Source: Benincasa hispida (taxonomy: Eukaryota > Streptophyta > Magnoliopsida > Cucurbitales > Cucurbitaceae). Taken from it: a stretch of 64,000 nt of DNA. Shown here one piece after another: positions 22,646 through 34,226 of this stretch. The notes beneath the pieces were generated by a model. The model worked only from the letters and a program-made list of their open reading frames with translations, had not been told where the DNA came from and did not search any database. Numbering within the stretch: position 1 is the first letter of the stretch; each line of letters starts with the position of its first letter. A program made the translations under genes and the position numbers. The stretch lies in NCBI RefSeq assembly GCF_009727055.1, contig NC_052354.1:3684677-3748676 (forward strand), given 5' to 3'.

Positions 22646-23068
22646 CCTGAGCTATGTAATTCGTAGCATAATTCACCATTTTATCAATTTCATTGTTTCT
22701 TCCAACAATTTGTAAGCTACCAGAAGGAGCTTTGTTTTTTTCCATTGTCTCCTCAAACACTTTTTCTTGTTCTTCTTGCAGAAGCTTTTCAATTGGAAGT
22801 CTAACATTCTATCTTTTCGTGATTGTTTTTAACATTCTGATGATCTCTTTTTGGACTTGTTTCAAACTTTTTTGCTCTTTTTCTACCCTCTATTCATCGT
22901 TTTTCAGTTCTTTTTCCTCCATTACATTTTTCCCATGCTCATTTTCCCTCCAATTAGTTCTCTTTCTTTCTTTCTTTCTTCTTCGGGTTTTCTTTCTCTT
23001 TCTATTTGTTCCTTCTCCTTTTCTTCCAAATCTATCAAATATTTGATGGTGGTTGATTGCGATTCTTG
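22646..23068 (-). pseudogene. Lys/Glu-rich coiled exon of the DUF1985-type gene
   Basis: The minus strand opens with VPIKQESQSTTIKYLIDLEE and runs through a highly charged KEKEQIERERKPEEERKKER stretch. After a frameshift it ends NVRLPIEKLLQEEQEKVFEE, then MVNYATNYIAQ at a clear GTAAGT donor (about 22646). The heptad-like charged stretch suggests a coiled coil. A frameshift near 22920 and a stop near 22808 show loss of function. Confidence 0.5.
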
Positions 23069-23439
23069 TTTTATTGGAACTAGTGGAATTACACGAAAAT
23101 ACAAATTTAAACACATGTTAAATCATTAGATTAAAAAATAGGAAAACACTAACAAGCTTTGTTATGATATATGTCTATCATTGTTTTTTGTTGATAGGTA
23201 GTGATAGACTTCTATCATTGTATATTGTGTGTCAATCAGCTGATATTGTTGATAGAAGTGATATATTTCTATATTTTATCATTGACTATCACTCACTATT
23301 ATCATTCAATGAACATTGGTAGAGACTATCTCTATCTATCAACGATAGTTAGTGATAGAAGTCTATCACTATCTATCAGCAATATACTACTATCTATTTT
23401 TTGTTTGAAACCATTGCAAGTAATAAAAATGAAGGTAAG

Positions 23440-24120
23440 AAATTGTAAAAAATACTTACATTATTTCTTTGAAAGATATTCTCCAATGATTAGGTTCCAA
23501 TCACTCCCATGATATTATTCTTTGACTTTAATTGCAAAATTTTCCTCTAAATCCAAGATCTATTGCTGAAAGTTTTAGTATTTTTCAAATGCCCAATAAA
23601 CTAGTGCCAAAGGGAAACCTTGAAGGCATAAATAATCCTTTTCAGTAGAAGAAGCCTTTTTGAAAAATTGATATGTCAAGTTATATGACAATCATCCCCA
23701 AGGATAGGTTTTAAATGCTTGCTCATTGTCCAGTATGTCGACATGTTTCCCATTAACAACATTGTGTCCTTGCCTAGGGATTAAAAAAGACTCCAAGAAA
23801 AGGAAGTTTTCCAACTTAACCTTGACACTATCACTTTCAGAATCATGTAAGAACTTAAAGCTTCTCTTGATTTCTTTTCTATCAATTGAATCATCATTGT
23901 TAAAGACTCTTTCTCTAAGTTTAGAAATTTGATCCTTTTCTTCTAAATCTATTGGTGTAGTTGAGTACCATTTAAACCTATGATTAAGCAAAATTCTTTT
24001 AATCCAAACCCTGTTATATGCCCATTAAATTTAAAAGCCAAGGCATTTGGCTTCTTTGTGACACATTGTTTTCTTATAAGGTAGTTTATGAATTTTGTGA
24101 GCATTTTCTCAATTTTTAGG
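23440..24120 (-). pseudogene. DUF1985 domain exon
   Basis: The minus strand reads LKIEKMLTKFINYL, then PNALAFKFNGHITGFGLKEF. After one frameshift near 23975 it continues KWYSTTPIDLEEKDQ, then VKLENFLFLESFLI, HVDILDNEQAFKTYPWG, a single TGA (23692-23694), and LTYQFFKKASSTEKDYLCLQ plus GFPLALVYWAFEKY. The FxFNG...GLKEF, DxL/N-x-F-x-x-YPWG and GFPLAL..WAFE blocks are the signature of the DUF1985 family, found in plant proteins linked to Ulp1-like SUMO proteases. Further stops lie between 23580 and 23480. A GTAAGT donor is near 23455. Apart from the frameshift and TGA the domain is well kept, which suggests fairly recent inactivation. Confidence 0.8.
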
Positions 24121-24139
24121 AATTTCTATCATCTAATTG

Positions 24140-24256
24140 CTTCTTATAGTTCGTATTACATCTAATGAGATGCATATTGTTATCCTCAAAGGCTTGCTTC
24201 TTTATAGTTTGTATTACATCTAATGAGATGCATATTATTATCCTCAAAGGCTTATT
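24140..24256 (+). repeat. tandem duplication, about 58 bp
   Basis: Two adjacent, nearly identical copies of CTTCTTATAGTT[CT]GTATTA... through ...TCCTCAAAGGCTT, upstream (on the minus strand) of the DUF1985 exon. Confidence 0.85.
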
Positions 24257-24554
24257 CTGGTCTTGCATTAATGTTCCTGTTCCACCTGTTTAAACATACA
24301 ACTATCAATAATAAGCAAGTGATATATGTCTATATTCTATCATTGACTATCACTTACTATCAATGTCTATCAATGTCTATTACAGGTTTGTTTATACCTT
24401 CAGTTTTAGTTTCTCTTGTTCTTCATTTTGAGTTTTTAGCTTGTTTTGTTTCCTTTTTTTATGATTCTCTTTTAACTGTCTTCCTTTTGATGTTGCTTAC
24501 CATCTGTACATAAAATTTAGGGTTAATAAATATTACCATTAAACAAGAAACAAG

Positions 24555-27500
24555 TGTTGGGATTGATGTCCTAATTCTCATGGTAGTCTCGTAGTTTGTA
24601 AACACTCTGTAAACATATTATTATTAATAAAATAAGTTTTATTTTATAAGCATTTACTCAATCTAATAAACTAAGATCCGAGGTTATTTTATGTAACTTA
24701 AGCATATATGTGGAGACATACAAGTGGATCATGCCTTAAGTAATAACCTAAATCGTCTGTAGTATATGGATAAAGGAGGGATACCTTATCCTTGTGGCAT
24801 ACGAATACGACTCGCTTTGTAGATGTTATAAGTGTTGTAAAGTGCTACAAATTGTCTGATCCTGACCATTCATGTGGAGACATACGAGCGGGGATTGTTG
24901 GGATTGATGTCCTAAACTCTCATTGGGTCTTGTAGTTTGTAAACACTTGTGTTGGACAAACGCTTGTGATGTCATAATATGGGATATTTTCTTCACTGTT
25001 GTCTATGAAACATGAGATGTTTTAATTTCTTTATCATAAACCACTAAACTAAGATCTCTGGTTGTCGTTGTAACTTAAGCATGTATGTGCAGACATACAA
25101 GTGGATCCTGCCTGAAGTGATAACCAAAATGGTCTGTAGTATATGGATATAAAAGGGAAACCTTATCCTGGTGACACTACAGATGTGGCTCGCTTTGTAG
25201 ATAGTTACAAGTGTTGTGACGTGCTACAGATGGTCTGATCCTGATCATTCATGTGGAGACATATAAGTGGGGGTGTCCTATACAAAGGAGTTTGTATAAG
25301 ACTGGACCAAAAAGTGTTTAGTCTCATTATATAATGTCGTTCATGACAGAGACTTCAATTCACTAGGATGACCATAGGTAACATGACCTTAATCTAGAGT
25401 GAGTTAGGAACTCCTGCCTTTGAGGGCGGTCCTTTGATTTGCATGGGTGCGAGTGGCCAAATTTCCGACTAAAACCTACCACTTTGGGGATTCGTCTGAT
25501 TGAGGAGCTGGGAACTCAGCTACACAAGATGGAATTCACTCCTTCCCTGAAGTAGGGGTAAGTAGATAGATTCTTCCCTTAAGGGTTGATTCTGGGGCTT
25601 GAACGATGTGGCGCCACACACCTTCTCAAGGCCCGAAAGGTGTCCACTCATAGTAGGACTATGGTGTATTATTCATTAGAGAGATCAATGGTACTTAAGA
25701 AGTTAGATATAACTACAGGGGCAAAACGATAAATTGACCCAGCTGTACTTACGAGCATCTGTGAAGGGTTATCGTACTATTGACTATTTATATCCGATAA
25801 ACACAGAAATATATCTGTGGTGAGAAGAGTGCAAATCTTGGTCTTTAGTGGAGTGCTCGACAGTTAACAGATGATGGATCTCGTGACTAAAGAGTTTAAT
25901 CAGCTATTTACATATCGTTGGAGCTTCAAGCTACAGGTCCATAAGGTCCCATTGGTAGCTCAATAGATTCAAGTTGAGAATCAGTTTTTGGGTCAGTTTG
26001 AAGTGTTCAAATTGACAAGAGGGAGTTTGATTATATATGATATGATTAAACTGGTCCAATTACATATGATATAGTGGACATGATGTATGAGATACATTAA
26101 TTGGAGGAATTAGATGTAAATATGATTTATATCAAGTAAAGGAGAAAAGGACTATGGTTTAAATGTTGCATATGATGTATATTAAATCTAAAGGTTATAA
26201 ATATAATATGATAAGTTAGTTATTATATTTATTTATAGTTAAAACAATTATAAGATAATTGTAGGCGGTTTCTCCTTTAACCGTGCGTGAAGTAGGAGGT
26301 TTTATTTAGTTTTTCATAACTGAAGGATAAAATGAAAAAGGTTTCATTTTGTAAGGAATCGCTTCATTTGAGTACACTGCCTATCGTTTAGTTCACGAGA
26401 GACTACACAACAGCTTCAAGTGTTTGACTAAACAATCGTGTACATGTGCCTTTGACTAAACGGTCGTGTAGTTTTTTTTATTAAACAATCGCGCGCCTTA
26501 GCAAGATTCTCTAAACGATCATGTAAACGATCAAGCTACTTTTTCCTAAACAATTGTGTACCTGTTGAATTTTACTAAATGATCAAGCACAAAGTCTATA
26601 TGATAGACACTATTCTTTCCCACTAGCTTGGTCGTTGAGTGCGATTGTTGTTGCCTCCAAACCTCTACCAAATACAATAGAGCCCACACCTTCTGGATTC
26701 TCACTCCGAGAATACCAAGGTCACTAAGTGGTGGTGTCTGAGAGGTTACTTGTCCGTAAAGAAAATTGTTCGTGGAGAAGTTTGTTCGTGACCAGGCGAT
26801 TTACTAGAGGATCATAGCGACAACGAAAGGTGTTGTTCCAGACTCCACGAGAGTGAGATAAAGTCAGAAGAAAAGTTCTTCAAAGGTAAAAGTCTCTCGT
26901 TCTCTTTGTATTTATTTATGAAAACATGTCATAATTGGTTCTGAAATACATAACTAGTTTGTATGTTTGTGAATGCTTGTAATTCTGTCACAATGAATTT
27001 GGAACGATTTTGCTTCCGCTCATGGGTTTTCTTTGATAAGAGCAAGGATATCCTATACAAAGAATTTTTATAAGACCAGAGCACGAAATGATTAGTCTCT
27101 TTATATAACGCTGTTCATAATTGAGACTTACATTTCACTAGGATGACCATAGGTGACATGACCTTAATCCTGAGTGAGTTGGGAACTTCTGCTCATGAGG
27201 GCAGTCTTTTGATTTGTATGGGTGAGAGTGGCCAGATTGGCAGCTCAACAAGCCTACCATTTTGGGAATTCATCTAATTGGTGTGTTGGGAACTCAGCTA
27301 CAGAAGATAGAATTCACTCCTTCCCCAAAGTAGGGGTAAGTAGATAAATTACTCCCTTAAGGGCTGATTCCGGGTCTTAAACATAATGGCCACACCCTCT
27401 CTTGGGAAGAGAGGACTCAGTCATAGTAGGACTATGAATTATTGTTCATTAGAGGAATCAGTGGTACTTAAGAAGTTAGATGTAAATATAGGGGCAAAAC

Positions 27501-28788
27501 GTAAATTGGTCCAACTGTACTTACGAGCGATTTATGAAGGGTCATCGCACTGTTGATTGGTTATATCCAATGGACACATAAATATATCTGTAGTGCGAAG
27601 AGTGCAACTGTCGGTCTTTAGTGGAGTGACCAAATAGTTAACGAATGGTGGATCTCGTGATTAAAGAGTTTAGTCAATTATTCACGTACCGTTGGAGCTT
27701 CAAGCTACAGGTCCATAAGGTCCCCTTGGTAGCTCAATAGGTTCAAGTTGAGAATCAGATTTTGGGTTAATTTGAAGTGTTTAAATTAACAAGAGAAAAT
27801 TTGATTATATATGATATAATTAAATTGATTCAATTATATGTGTTATAATTGATTTGATGTATTAGATACATTAATTGGAGGAATTAATATAAGTATGATT
27901 TATATTAAATACCATAAAATAGAAAAGAAAACTATAGTTTATATGTTTCATATGATGAAATATTAAAACTATAGGTTATAAATATAATATGATAAGATGG
28001 TTATTGTATTTATTTATAATATATTGATTATGTGATAATTAATCTTTTTCTTTAATAACTGATTTGAGTGAGAGGTTATTGGTAGTTTTATGGTAACTGT
28101 GAGATAAAAGGAAAATTGTTTTCCAAATCAAGAGAGAGTTAATGATTTATGGAATCAGTCTCACAAAAGAAAAGACTATCGAGTAAAATAGTTTTACTAC
28201 ACGATAGCATCTCATAGACTAAACGATCAAGTATCGAGTTTACTATACGATAGTTACTCGTTACTAAACGATCGAGTAGCAAGTCTATACGATAGGCTTA
28301 TTCTTCTACATGATCAAGTATCAAGTTTATACAATAGGCTTATTCCTTCTTGTGTTGTATACTCGATCGTCTACTCGATTGTTTACCTCCTCCATTCCTC
28401 TATCCAAAGTCACACAGAGCCCACAACTCCTAGATTCTCACACCGAAAATACCAAGGTAACTCTTGTGGTGGTGTTCTTGTTCCGTTCAAGGGTCAAGGA
28501 TCAAGGTTGACTCAATTGTGATCGAGGTTCATCCAGTTGTTCGTTAAGATCAAGTTCTGATCGTTGCATTCGAGTTTGTGCTGCTGAACGATCGAGGGAT
28601 ATTTGAAGAAAGGGTTCTTCAAAGGTTTGCATATCTATCCCTTGTTTGTTCAATTAAAGAAGCATGCTTGTAATTTATTGTTTATGCATAATCTTTTCTT
28701 TTAGATTGTAACTATTTGTGTTCTTTCTCAATGAAATTTGGAACGATTTGCTTCCGCTCACTAGATCTCTATTATGGAGTTTCCTTCA
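24555..28788 (+). mobile_element. solo copia LTR carrying a nested solo LTR
   Basis: Begins TGTTGGGATTGATGTCC and ends GAGTTTCCTTCA, with perfect ACAAG duplications at 24550-24554 and 28789-28793. After removing the nested LTR (24896-27044) and its duplication, the length is about 2.08 kb, equal to sister LTRs. No gag/pol is present. CGATCG-type repeats lie at 28190-28390. It interrupts the upstream part of the DUF1985 region. Confidence 0.92.
24896..27044 (+). mobile_element. nested solo copia LTR of the same family
   Basis: Begins TGTTGGGATTGATGTCC and ends GATAAGAGCA, inserted in the LTR at 24555-28788 in the same orientation. Flanks GGGAT (24891-24895) and AGGAT (27045-27049) form a 4/5 duplication, and the outer LTR resumes with ATCCTATACAAAGA. 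Length 2149 bp. Contains a CGATCG-type cluster at about 26380-26630. Confidence 0.9.
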
Positions 28789-28994
28789 ACAAGAATTAGG
28801 CTTAATAAAATTATACACACTCATAAATTGATAAGAAAAAAAGAAAAGAGTTTTACCTTTTGAAGTTGAGTAATTACTGATGTAGTGGTAGAAGAAAGAT
28901 GCAGCAAGAAGTAGCAATGGAAAAAGGATTAATAAGAAGAGGAAGGGGACCAAGAAGCAGCAGATGAGGATGGAAATGAAGCAGCGGATCAGAC

Positions 28995-29361
28995 CATGTC
29001 CCCAACATGAATGATCAGGATCATACAATCTGTGACAAGTCACAACACTTATGACCATTCCACAAAGCAGGTTGCGTTCGTAGCGTTACCAAGATAAGGT
29101 TTCCCTCCTATATCCATATACTACAGACCATTTTGGTTATCACTCAAGATATGATCCACTTGTATGTCACCACATACATGCTTGAGTCACATATAGATAA
29201 CTAGGGATTTTATGTTTATTGGTTTGTGGTAAAGCAAATAAAACAAATAACCGAGCAAAAATACAAGATGTGAAGTAAATATCAGATATTAACAAGACAA
29301 GCGTTCGTACAAACTGTTTACAAACTACAGGACACGAGACTTTAGGGCATCAACCTCAACA
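28995..29361 (-). mobile_element. 3' LTR stub of copia B
   Basis: On the minus strand it begins TGTTGAGGTTGATGCCC at 29361. It aligns with the start of the LTR at 58379-60519 for about 367 bp and then stops abruptly at CATGTCCCC (28995), where unrelated DNA begins. About 1.7 kb of LTR is missing. Confidence 0.85.
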
Positions 29362-30368
29362 ATCTGCCACTTGTCCTAAAGCGAAGTAGGGTGTACAAAA
29401 AACTAGTACAAAACAATAAACTAGGGCATAAAATCCCAGTACAAGAAAATCTCCCACTTGCACTAGTCTAGCTGTGGGCGATCCTATAGACCCATGCTCC
29501 GTAGGTGACCCTTAAACACTGTAGCCATGAGAGCCTTCGTTAACGGGTCAGCAACATTAAAATGGCCTAGGTTAGACTGATCTGTCTCATCTCCTCAACC
29601 TCTTGAGAGGCCTTAGGACACATTTCCTTAGACAAAGTGACTACATGCCTAAATGGCAGTAGGCCCCACCTGGAGTCCCGCATCGAGTACTTTGAGCTAC
29701 ATCTTGTCAATGTACAATGCCTAAGACAGTGCTAGCACTTTGTTCTTACGATCTCGAAAGATCTGTATACCTAGAACAAACTGAGCCTCTCCCAAATCCT
29801 ACATTTGGAAGTGGTCGCTAGCCAGTTCTTAACTGCAGTCAGTAGACCTACATCATTCCCAATGAGTAGGATATCGTTTTCATACAACACTAAAAGACTA
29901 CTGAAGCATTGATGATCTTCTTGTAGACACAAGGCGCATCAACATTTTGGTCAAAGCCATACGACTTGATCATAGTATCAAACGTATGTTCCAAGATCGA
30001 GACGCCTGTTTCAGTCCATAAATGGACCAATTCAGTTGGCTGATCTACAAGATTCCCATAATAAGTTGAAGTACATCAACTCCATCTCGAGATCCATGGC
30101 CTTGACCTATTCATCCCGGTCAACATCCTCCATTGCTTCTTATAGACACGATCCTCAACGTTACCATCTGCTACCATAGCAAGGATTTCCGTGAAACCCA
30201 GATAGCGAACAGGTGGATTTGCAACCTTCCCACTACGTTGAGGTTCCCTCAAATCTTGAGGTGGAACCGACCTACTAGATGAATTCTCATCAACAACTCT
30301 TGCTGATGTAGCAGGCTCTTCAACAACTCTTGTTGAAGTCTCAGTAGTTTCATTAGAAAGCTCACGCA
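29362..30368 (-). pseudogene. copia B reverse transcriptase remnant, RNase H lost
   Basis: A purine tract (AGGACAAGTGGCAGAT on the minus strand, about 29362-29377) precedes the LTR. Upstream, the RT is recognisable by NDILLIGNDVG (about 29880; the YVDD motif itself is degraded), LPFRH and SQEVEEMRQ (about 29600). RNase H motifs seen in A and C (KSTSGS, STMEAEY) are absent: the sequence jumps near 29565 from the EVEEM block to the far 3' end. The part at 30130-30368 reads MTLRELSNETTETSTRVVEE, the linker between integrase and RT. Multiple stops and frameshifts. Confidence 0.75.
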
Positions 30369-31279
30369 AAGTCATTTTGGGACCATGTCCCCCGAGAAAT
30401 GACTCGGTCAATATGGCATACGGTTCAAAGAAGGGTATGATCAACTTATTGATTGTTGGGGTGGCCACTCTCTGGGGATGCATGATGAGGAAAATCTGCC
30501 AAAGTGATCTCAAGCTCTGGTAAGCCTTAGGGAAGCTACAACTTTTCCAACTAAAAAAAACTGTGTAAATCTTACTATGCATTCATGCAGCAAGATTCAG
30601 GTTGAATGGACATCCATCGAATATGGGACTGAAATTTGAGATTTTAGGTGAGCTGATGTGTAATGAATCAAAGCGGTCGTTAGTCGACAAGTACAAAAAT
30701 GAGTAATAACCCCCAGTAAAGACTGGTACACCGGGATTCAAAAGAATTGGGCGAAGTGTTTCTTCCCGAACGGATCGGAAGAAGCTCGAAAAATCAAACA
30801 AAGAATTCATTCTTTGATAGGGTACAAATATCTCAATTTGAGATTTTGAGATACTTTTTCAGACCTGAACTACTCCTCACTTCGCAGACTTTCACGCTCA
30901 CAAGGATTGGAACCATAGACATTGGGTAGACCGACGTTCTTTCAAAGCTTAGTAGCACTATTCTTGCAATTCGGATGGATGCTGCATCGCCTATTTCTCA
31001 TTCTCGCTCGAGATCCAAAAGCCTAATTAGCTCACGGACAGCCTCCTCAACCCTGGTGCCATTCCTTTAAGCTGGGAATCGTGGATTGGTCATACGTGAT
31101 CCTAGAAAAATGGAAATTCCAACTAAAGCAAGGGTTGATATTTGGATTCTAGAAAGCACATGAAAGAACGAAATAAAGAACATACCCCTGGCTTAAACCC
31201 ACCTGTTAGAGTAGCGAGCTGGTTACTACTTTCGAGGTGAAAGAGAAAAAGAGAAGAACCACCCCCCAATGGTGCTTTT
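30369..31279. other. 911-bp foreign insert in copia B, possibly organellar
   Basis: It interrupts the pol linker of element B between two copies of ACGCA (30364-30368 and 31280-31284). Removing the insert and one copy restores the order PRSKVV-RELSNE. It has no LTR-type ends, resembles none of the other repeats here, and looks richer in G+C than the surroundings. A 75-residue open frame (30583-30810, minus; RPILLNPGVPVFTGGYYSF) and a plus-strand frame at 30747-30929 are not recognised. The texture (AAGAAGCTCG, CCTAATTAGCTCACGG) looks mitochondrial to me, but I could not match a named organelle gene. Alternatives are a captured genic fragment or a small non-LTR element. Confidence 0.4.
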
Positions 31280-32017
31280 ACGCACGACTTTGCTTCGTGG
31301 ACTGTTGATGGTGGGAAATCGGAAGTCAATTTTACTCGACAACCAACTTCCCGAGGACGCGGTGTGCGATGCATGTTCCTAAGATATGCATTGATAGTCA
31401 TTCGTCGATGGTCATGCGTTAGAATGAAAAATGTGTTAACGAGTGTATGCGATGACCATGCATCCTGCCACAAGTTTTCTTGTGTTCATGCCAAGTATAA
31501 CATGAATGCAAGTTTCTCGGGTAATCCGAGGTCGGACACAGGGACTTGTAGCTATATGTTTGGGTGATTGTGCATGCGGCGGTTGAATAAAAGAATGGAG
31601 GGGATGTTGCTATGTTAATCCTACTCCTACTCCTATCTATCAGACAACGTAATGAGAATATGCATAAGAGGTAGAAATGCAACAAACCTTGACATGGAAT
31701 AGAGAATGGGAAAACGGATAAAATGCGGAGATGTTTTCATTGCAACCCTTAAGAGTGACCGCAAGGGAACCTTAGTCAACGCAAGATTATGCGATCATGT
31801 TACAACCATGCACGGTAAGTATCTTCCAGTGCTCCTAATTCTAGGATGCATGTGTTGCATACAAGTGTCTATAGAGCTTATTTGTAAGTTTCTACACTTA
31901 TCCTATGCGTTGATGCAAAATACATGAAAGCAAGGTGACCGCATACAATCGTATCCTATCTCTAGGATGCATGCGATGCGTTAATAACAAATAGTGCTCA
32001 TTCCTAAGTGCCTATTG

Positions 32018-32041
32018 ATAACTTGTAGAAATACAAGTTAT
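32018..32041 (+). other. perfect 10-bp stem-loop with GAAA loop at LTR start
   Basis: ATAACTTGTA, loop GAAA, TACAAGTTAT, starting two bases after the LTR's terminal TG. The same arrangement begins the other gypsy LTRs in the window (see 11305, 35571, 39196, 43425, 47485). Confidence 0.9.
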
Positions 32042-32557
32042 TTATATTGCCTTATTCAGATATTGCGGCCAAAAGAGATAAAATATGCGTTGATTGTATG
32101 AAAATTAGCTCAGAAATACAATAAATATAAATTATCGCAAATACACCCATTAACATCATTAAGATGGTAGAAGAGGATATTTATACTCCGTTTTGCAGGA
32201 AACCAAGTCACCGCTTGTGATCAAGGCTCAACAAGAAACTGAACAACGCATCTCTGTCACATTGCGCCCGTCAATCAACAATGAAGAGATGATTAACGCA
32301 ATGATGGCACAATGCGACAGTCGATCCAGAGCTGAACTTCAACTGCATGCGGTAATAAAAACAACACCGCATGTGGACACATGATCGAAAGATGCAAATG
32401 AGCAACGCAAAGGCGGAGGATTGCGACACGTGTACAACTAACCGTTGTGCAGATTTGACGGTCTGATTGCATAACAGAAGGAATATTTATTCCTCCATCT
32501 TCGGAATTTCTATAACAATAAGTGGGGTCCACAAGCCAAGAGTCAAAGCTTTTCACC

Positions 32558-32565
32558 TATAAATA
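32558..32565 (+). promoter_or_regulatory. LTR TATA box
   Basis: TATAAATA followed by CCCCC, about 540 bp into the LTR at 32016. The inverse sister LTR has the same box at 42900-42907. Confidence 0.65.
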
Positions 32566-33124
32566 CCCCCATAGAATTCAGAGAAGATATACTTGATACG
32601 GGGTAATTGATACAAGGCTATTGAGAGAGAGCTGATCTGAGTGCTGATCGAAGGAAATCCGGGAAGAGAAGAGACAAGGTCGAGAGGTGAGTCTCAGTGC
32701 AATTATGCCAAATCCCTGCCGAGAAGCTCTGTACTTAGATTCCTTCTACCGGTTGAGCAAGCCTAAGAGAGAAGCTCATCCATCCATTCACATCCCATTG
32801 CCACGACAAGCATTCTCCATTCCAGATCTTGCCAAGACATTGGCACTTATTTGTATTTGTTTCTAACTCTTTTTCATCAATTGTATTCCATGTTCTTAAT
32901 CTCTTCATTCACAACCATGTATCAGATGCTATAGTATTATTGAATGTCTCGATCATCCTGCATTGTTCTTTGGAAACCCACCTTGGTTTTGGCTTGTTTC
33001 CCACGGGTGTCATGCGAGACTACAAACTATGAGCAGGTACCTTTCACAACTAAACTTATCAGGTTGGGATTATTTTCGAGGTTTCCCTTGCGCTGATATT
33101 GGAGTTTTGTATGAAAAATAAATT

Positions 33125-33149
33125 TATATATATATATATATATATATAT
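33125..33149. repeat. (TA)n microsatellite
   Basis: Twelve uninterrupted TA units within the gypsy interior fragment. Confidence 0.95.
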
Positions 33150-34226
33150 TGAAGATGAACGCATTTTCTTAATGACCGCATATTCTTGATCTCAGTTGCT
33201 CAGACCTTCCTCACCCCCCAATTTAGAGATGCTCAAGGTTCTTATTGCATTGTTTGGATAGACTAGACAAACACTTAGAAAAAAAATTTCAAAAAGAAGG
33301 TTTGAGTAGAACTTTGAGAGATAAAAGGTAAAGTACTGCTAAGCTAAGAATTAACTAAGTGTTAGTCAGAATTTACAAAGTATGGGAATGTTTCTAAGTA
33401 TAAACATATTATACATCATGGCAGCGCAATGAATAACGCAAAAATAAAAGATTCAAAACATCGCAAATATTGTCAAAGGATGATAAAGAAAAAGGCACAG
33501 GAAAATGGAGAGAATATTTACTCAATTGTATTGAATATTCAAAACAAAAATTGTCGCCTATACAAAGAATCAAATAATATAATGAATGAAATTGTCTTTT
33601 GAATCTGATTCAGACAGGTGCACGATTAAAATTAACACCACGCTTCTAGTAATGCAAATACATTTTTGCTGAGGACGGGCAACAACGCATGCACTCCCAC
33701 AACACACCCCTTAATTCAATGCATTTCTGGAGGATCGGGCGCACGGTATTTCTACCGGCACATCACTACCTCAACATAGTGCCTTTTCACTAAGGACGGG
33801 CAAAGAACACATACGCGTGCAACACACTCCTCAACGAAATGCATTTGGGTGTAATGGACGCAAGGTGTCTCTTGTTAACACACAATGCACCCATCATCGC
33901 GTTACATACCAGTTTTTAGTTTTCTTTTTAATTCATCAACAACGCAAGTCGAAAAGACTTTGCGGTGGTTAAGGTTTCATCCAATCATTCATAAAAATAA
34001 AAGAACAGCGCTACTAATGTATACAAATTAAAAGAGTTAAACATGACATGAAAAATTAAATTGACGAGAATTACAGAAAGCAGTAAAGGCTAATTCTAAA
34101 AAGTAGTAAATACGTAATTTAGCAAGCAGTAAAAGAAAAACTGTAAAGAAAGCAAATAAACATAGATAGAGATGCTGATTGAAAGAAGTTCTCAGAATTA
34201 CCGCAATCACCTCCCCCGCAAGCGGT

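Larger units (their letters stand above)
14481..28994 (-). pseudogene. decayed DUF1985-type gene spread over nested LTRs
   Basis: Pieces of one minus-strand gene can be followed from about 24.1 kb down to 15.29 kb. They are a DUF1985 domain exon (about 24120-23440), a Lys/Glu-rich coiled exon (about 23068-22646), an acidic exon (22365-22222), five tandem copies of a short charged exon (22085-19041), two more Glu/Lys-rich exons (18966-18870, 18790-18640) and a terminal exon (15561-15289). Several exon ends carry GTAAGT or GTAAAT donors. DUF1985 proteins in plants are usually joined to Ulp1-type (C48) peptidase domains and are often carried by Mutator-like transposons. No C48 catalytic domain is visible here. 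Stops and frameshifts make it a pseudogene. The remaining bases to 28994 (28789-28994) are flanking AT-rich DNA with nothing recognised. Confidence 0.6.
32016..32984 (+). mobile_element. truncated gypsy LTR, TGATAACTTG family
   Basis: Starts TGATAACTTGTAGAAATACA. It aligns with the LTR at 11303 and the inverse of 41653-43450: ACACCCATTAAC near 32145, the GTCACCGC block near 32210, a TATA box at 32558, and GAAATCCGGGAAGAG near 32645. The match stops near 32984, where minus-strand gypsy interior begins, so about half of the LTR is missing. The frames at 32193-32556 are LTR sequence. Confidence 0.75.

Noticed and set aside
14520..24390. Repeated palindromes considered as a CRISPR array or operator array
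   Set aside because: Spacing is irregular, copies are degenerate and the context is a eukaryotic intron; no Cas or regulator genes.
30583..30810. 75-residue frame as a named mitochondrial gene
   Set aside because: It looks organelle-like, but I could not match it to any mitochondrial protein I know, so only the insert as a whole is reported.
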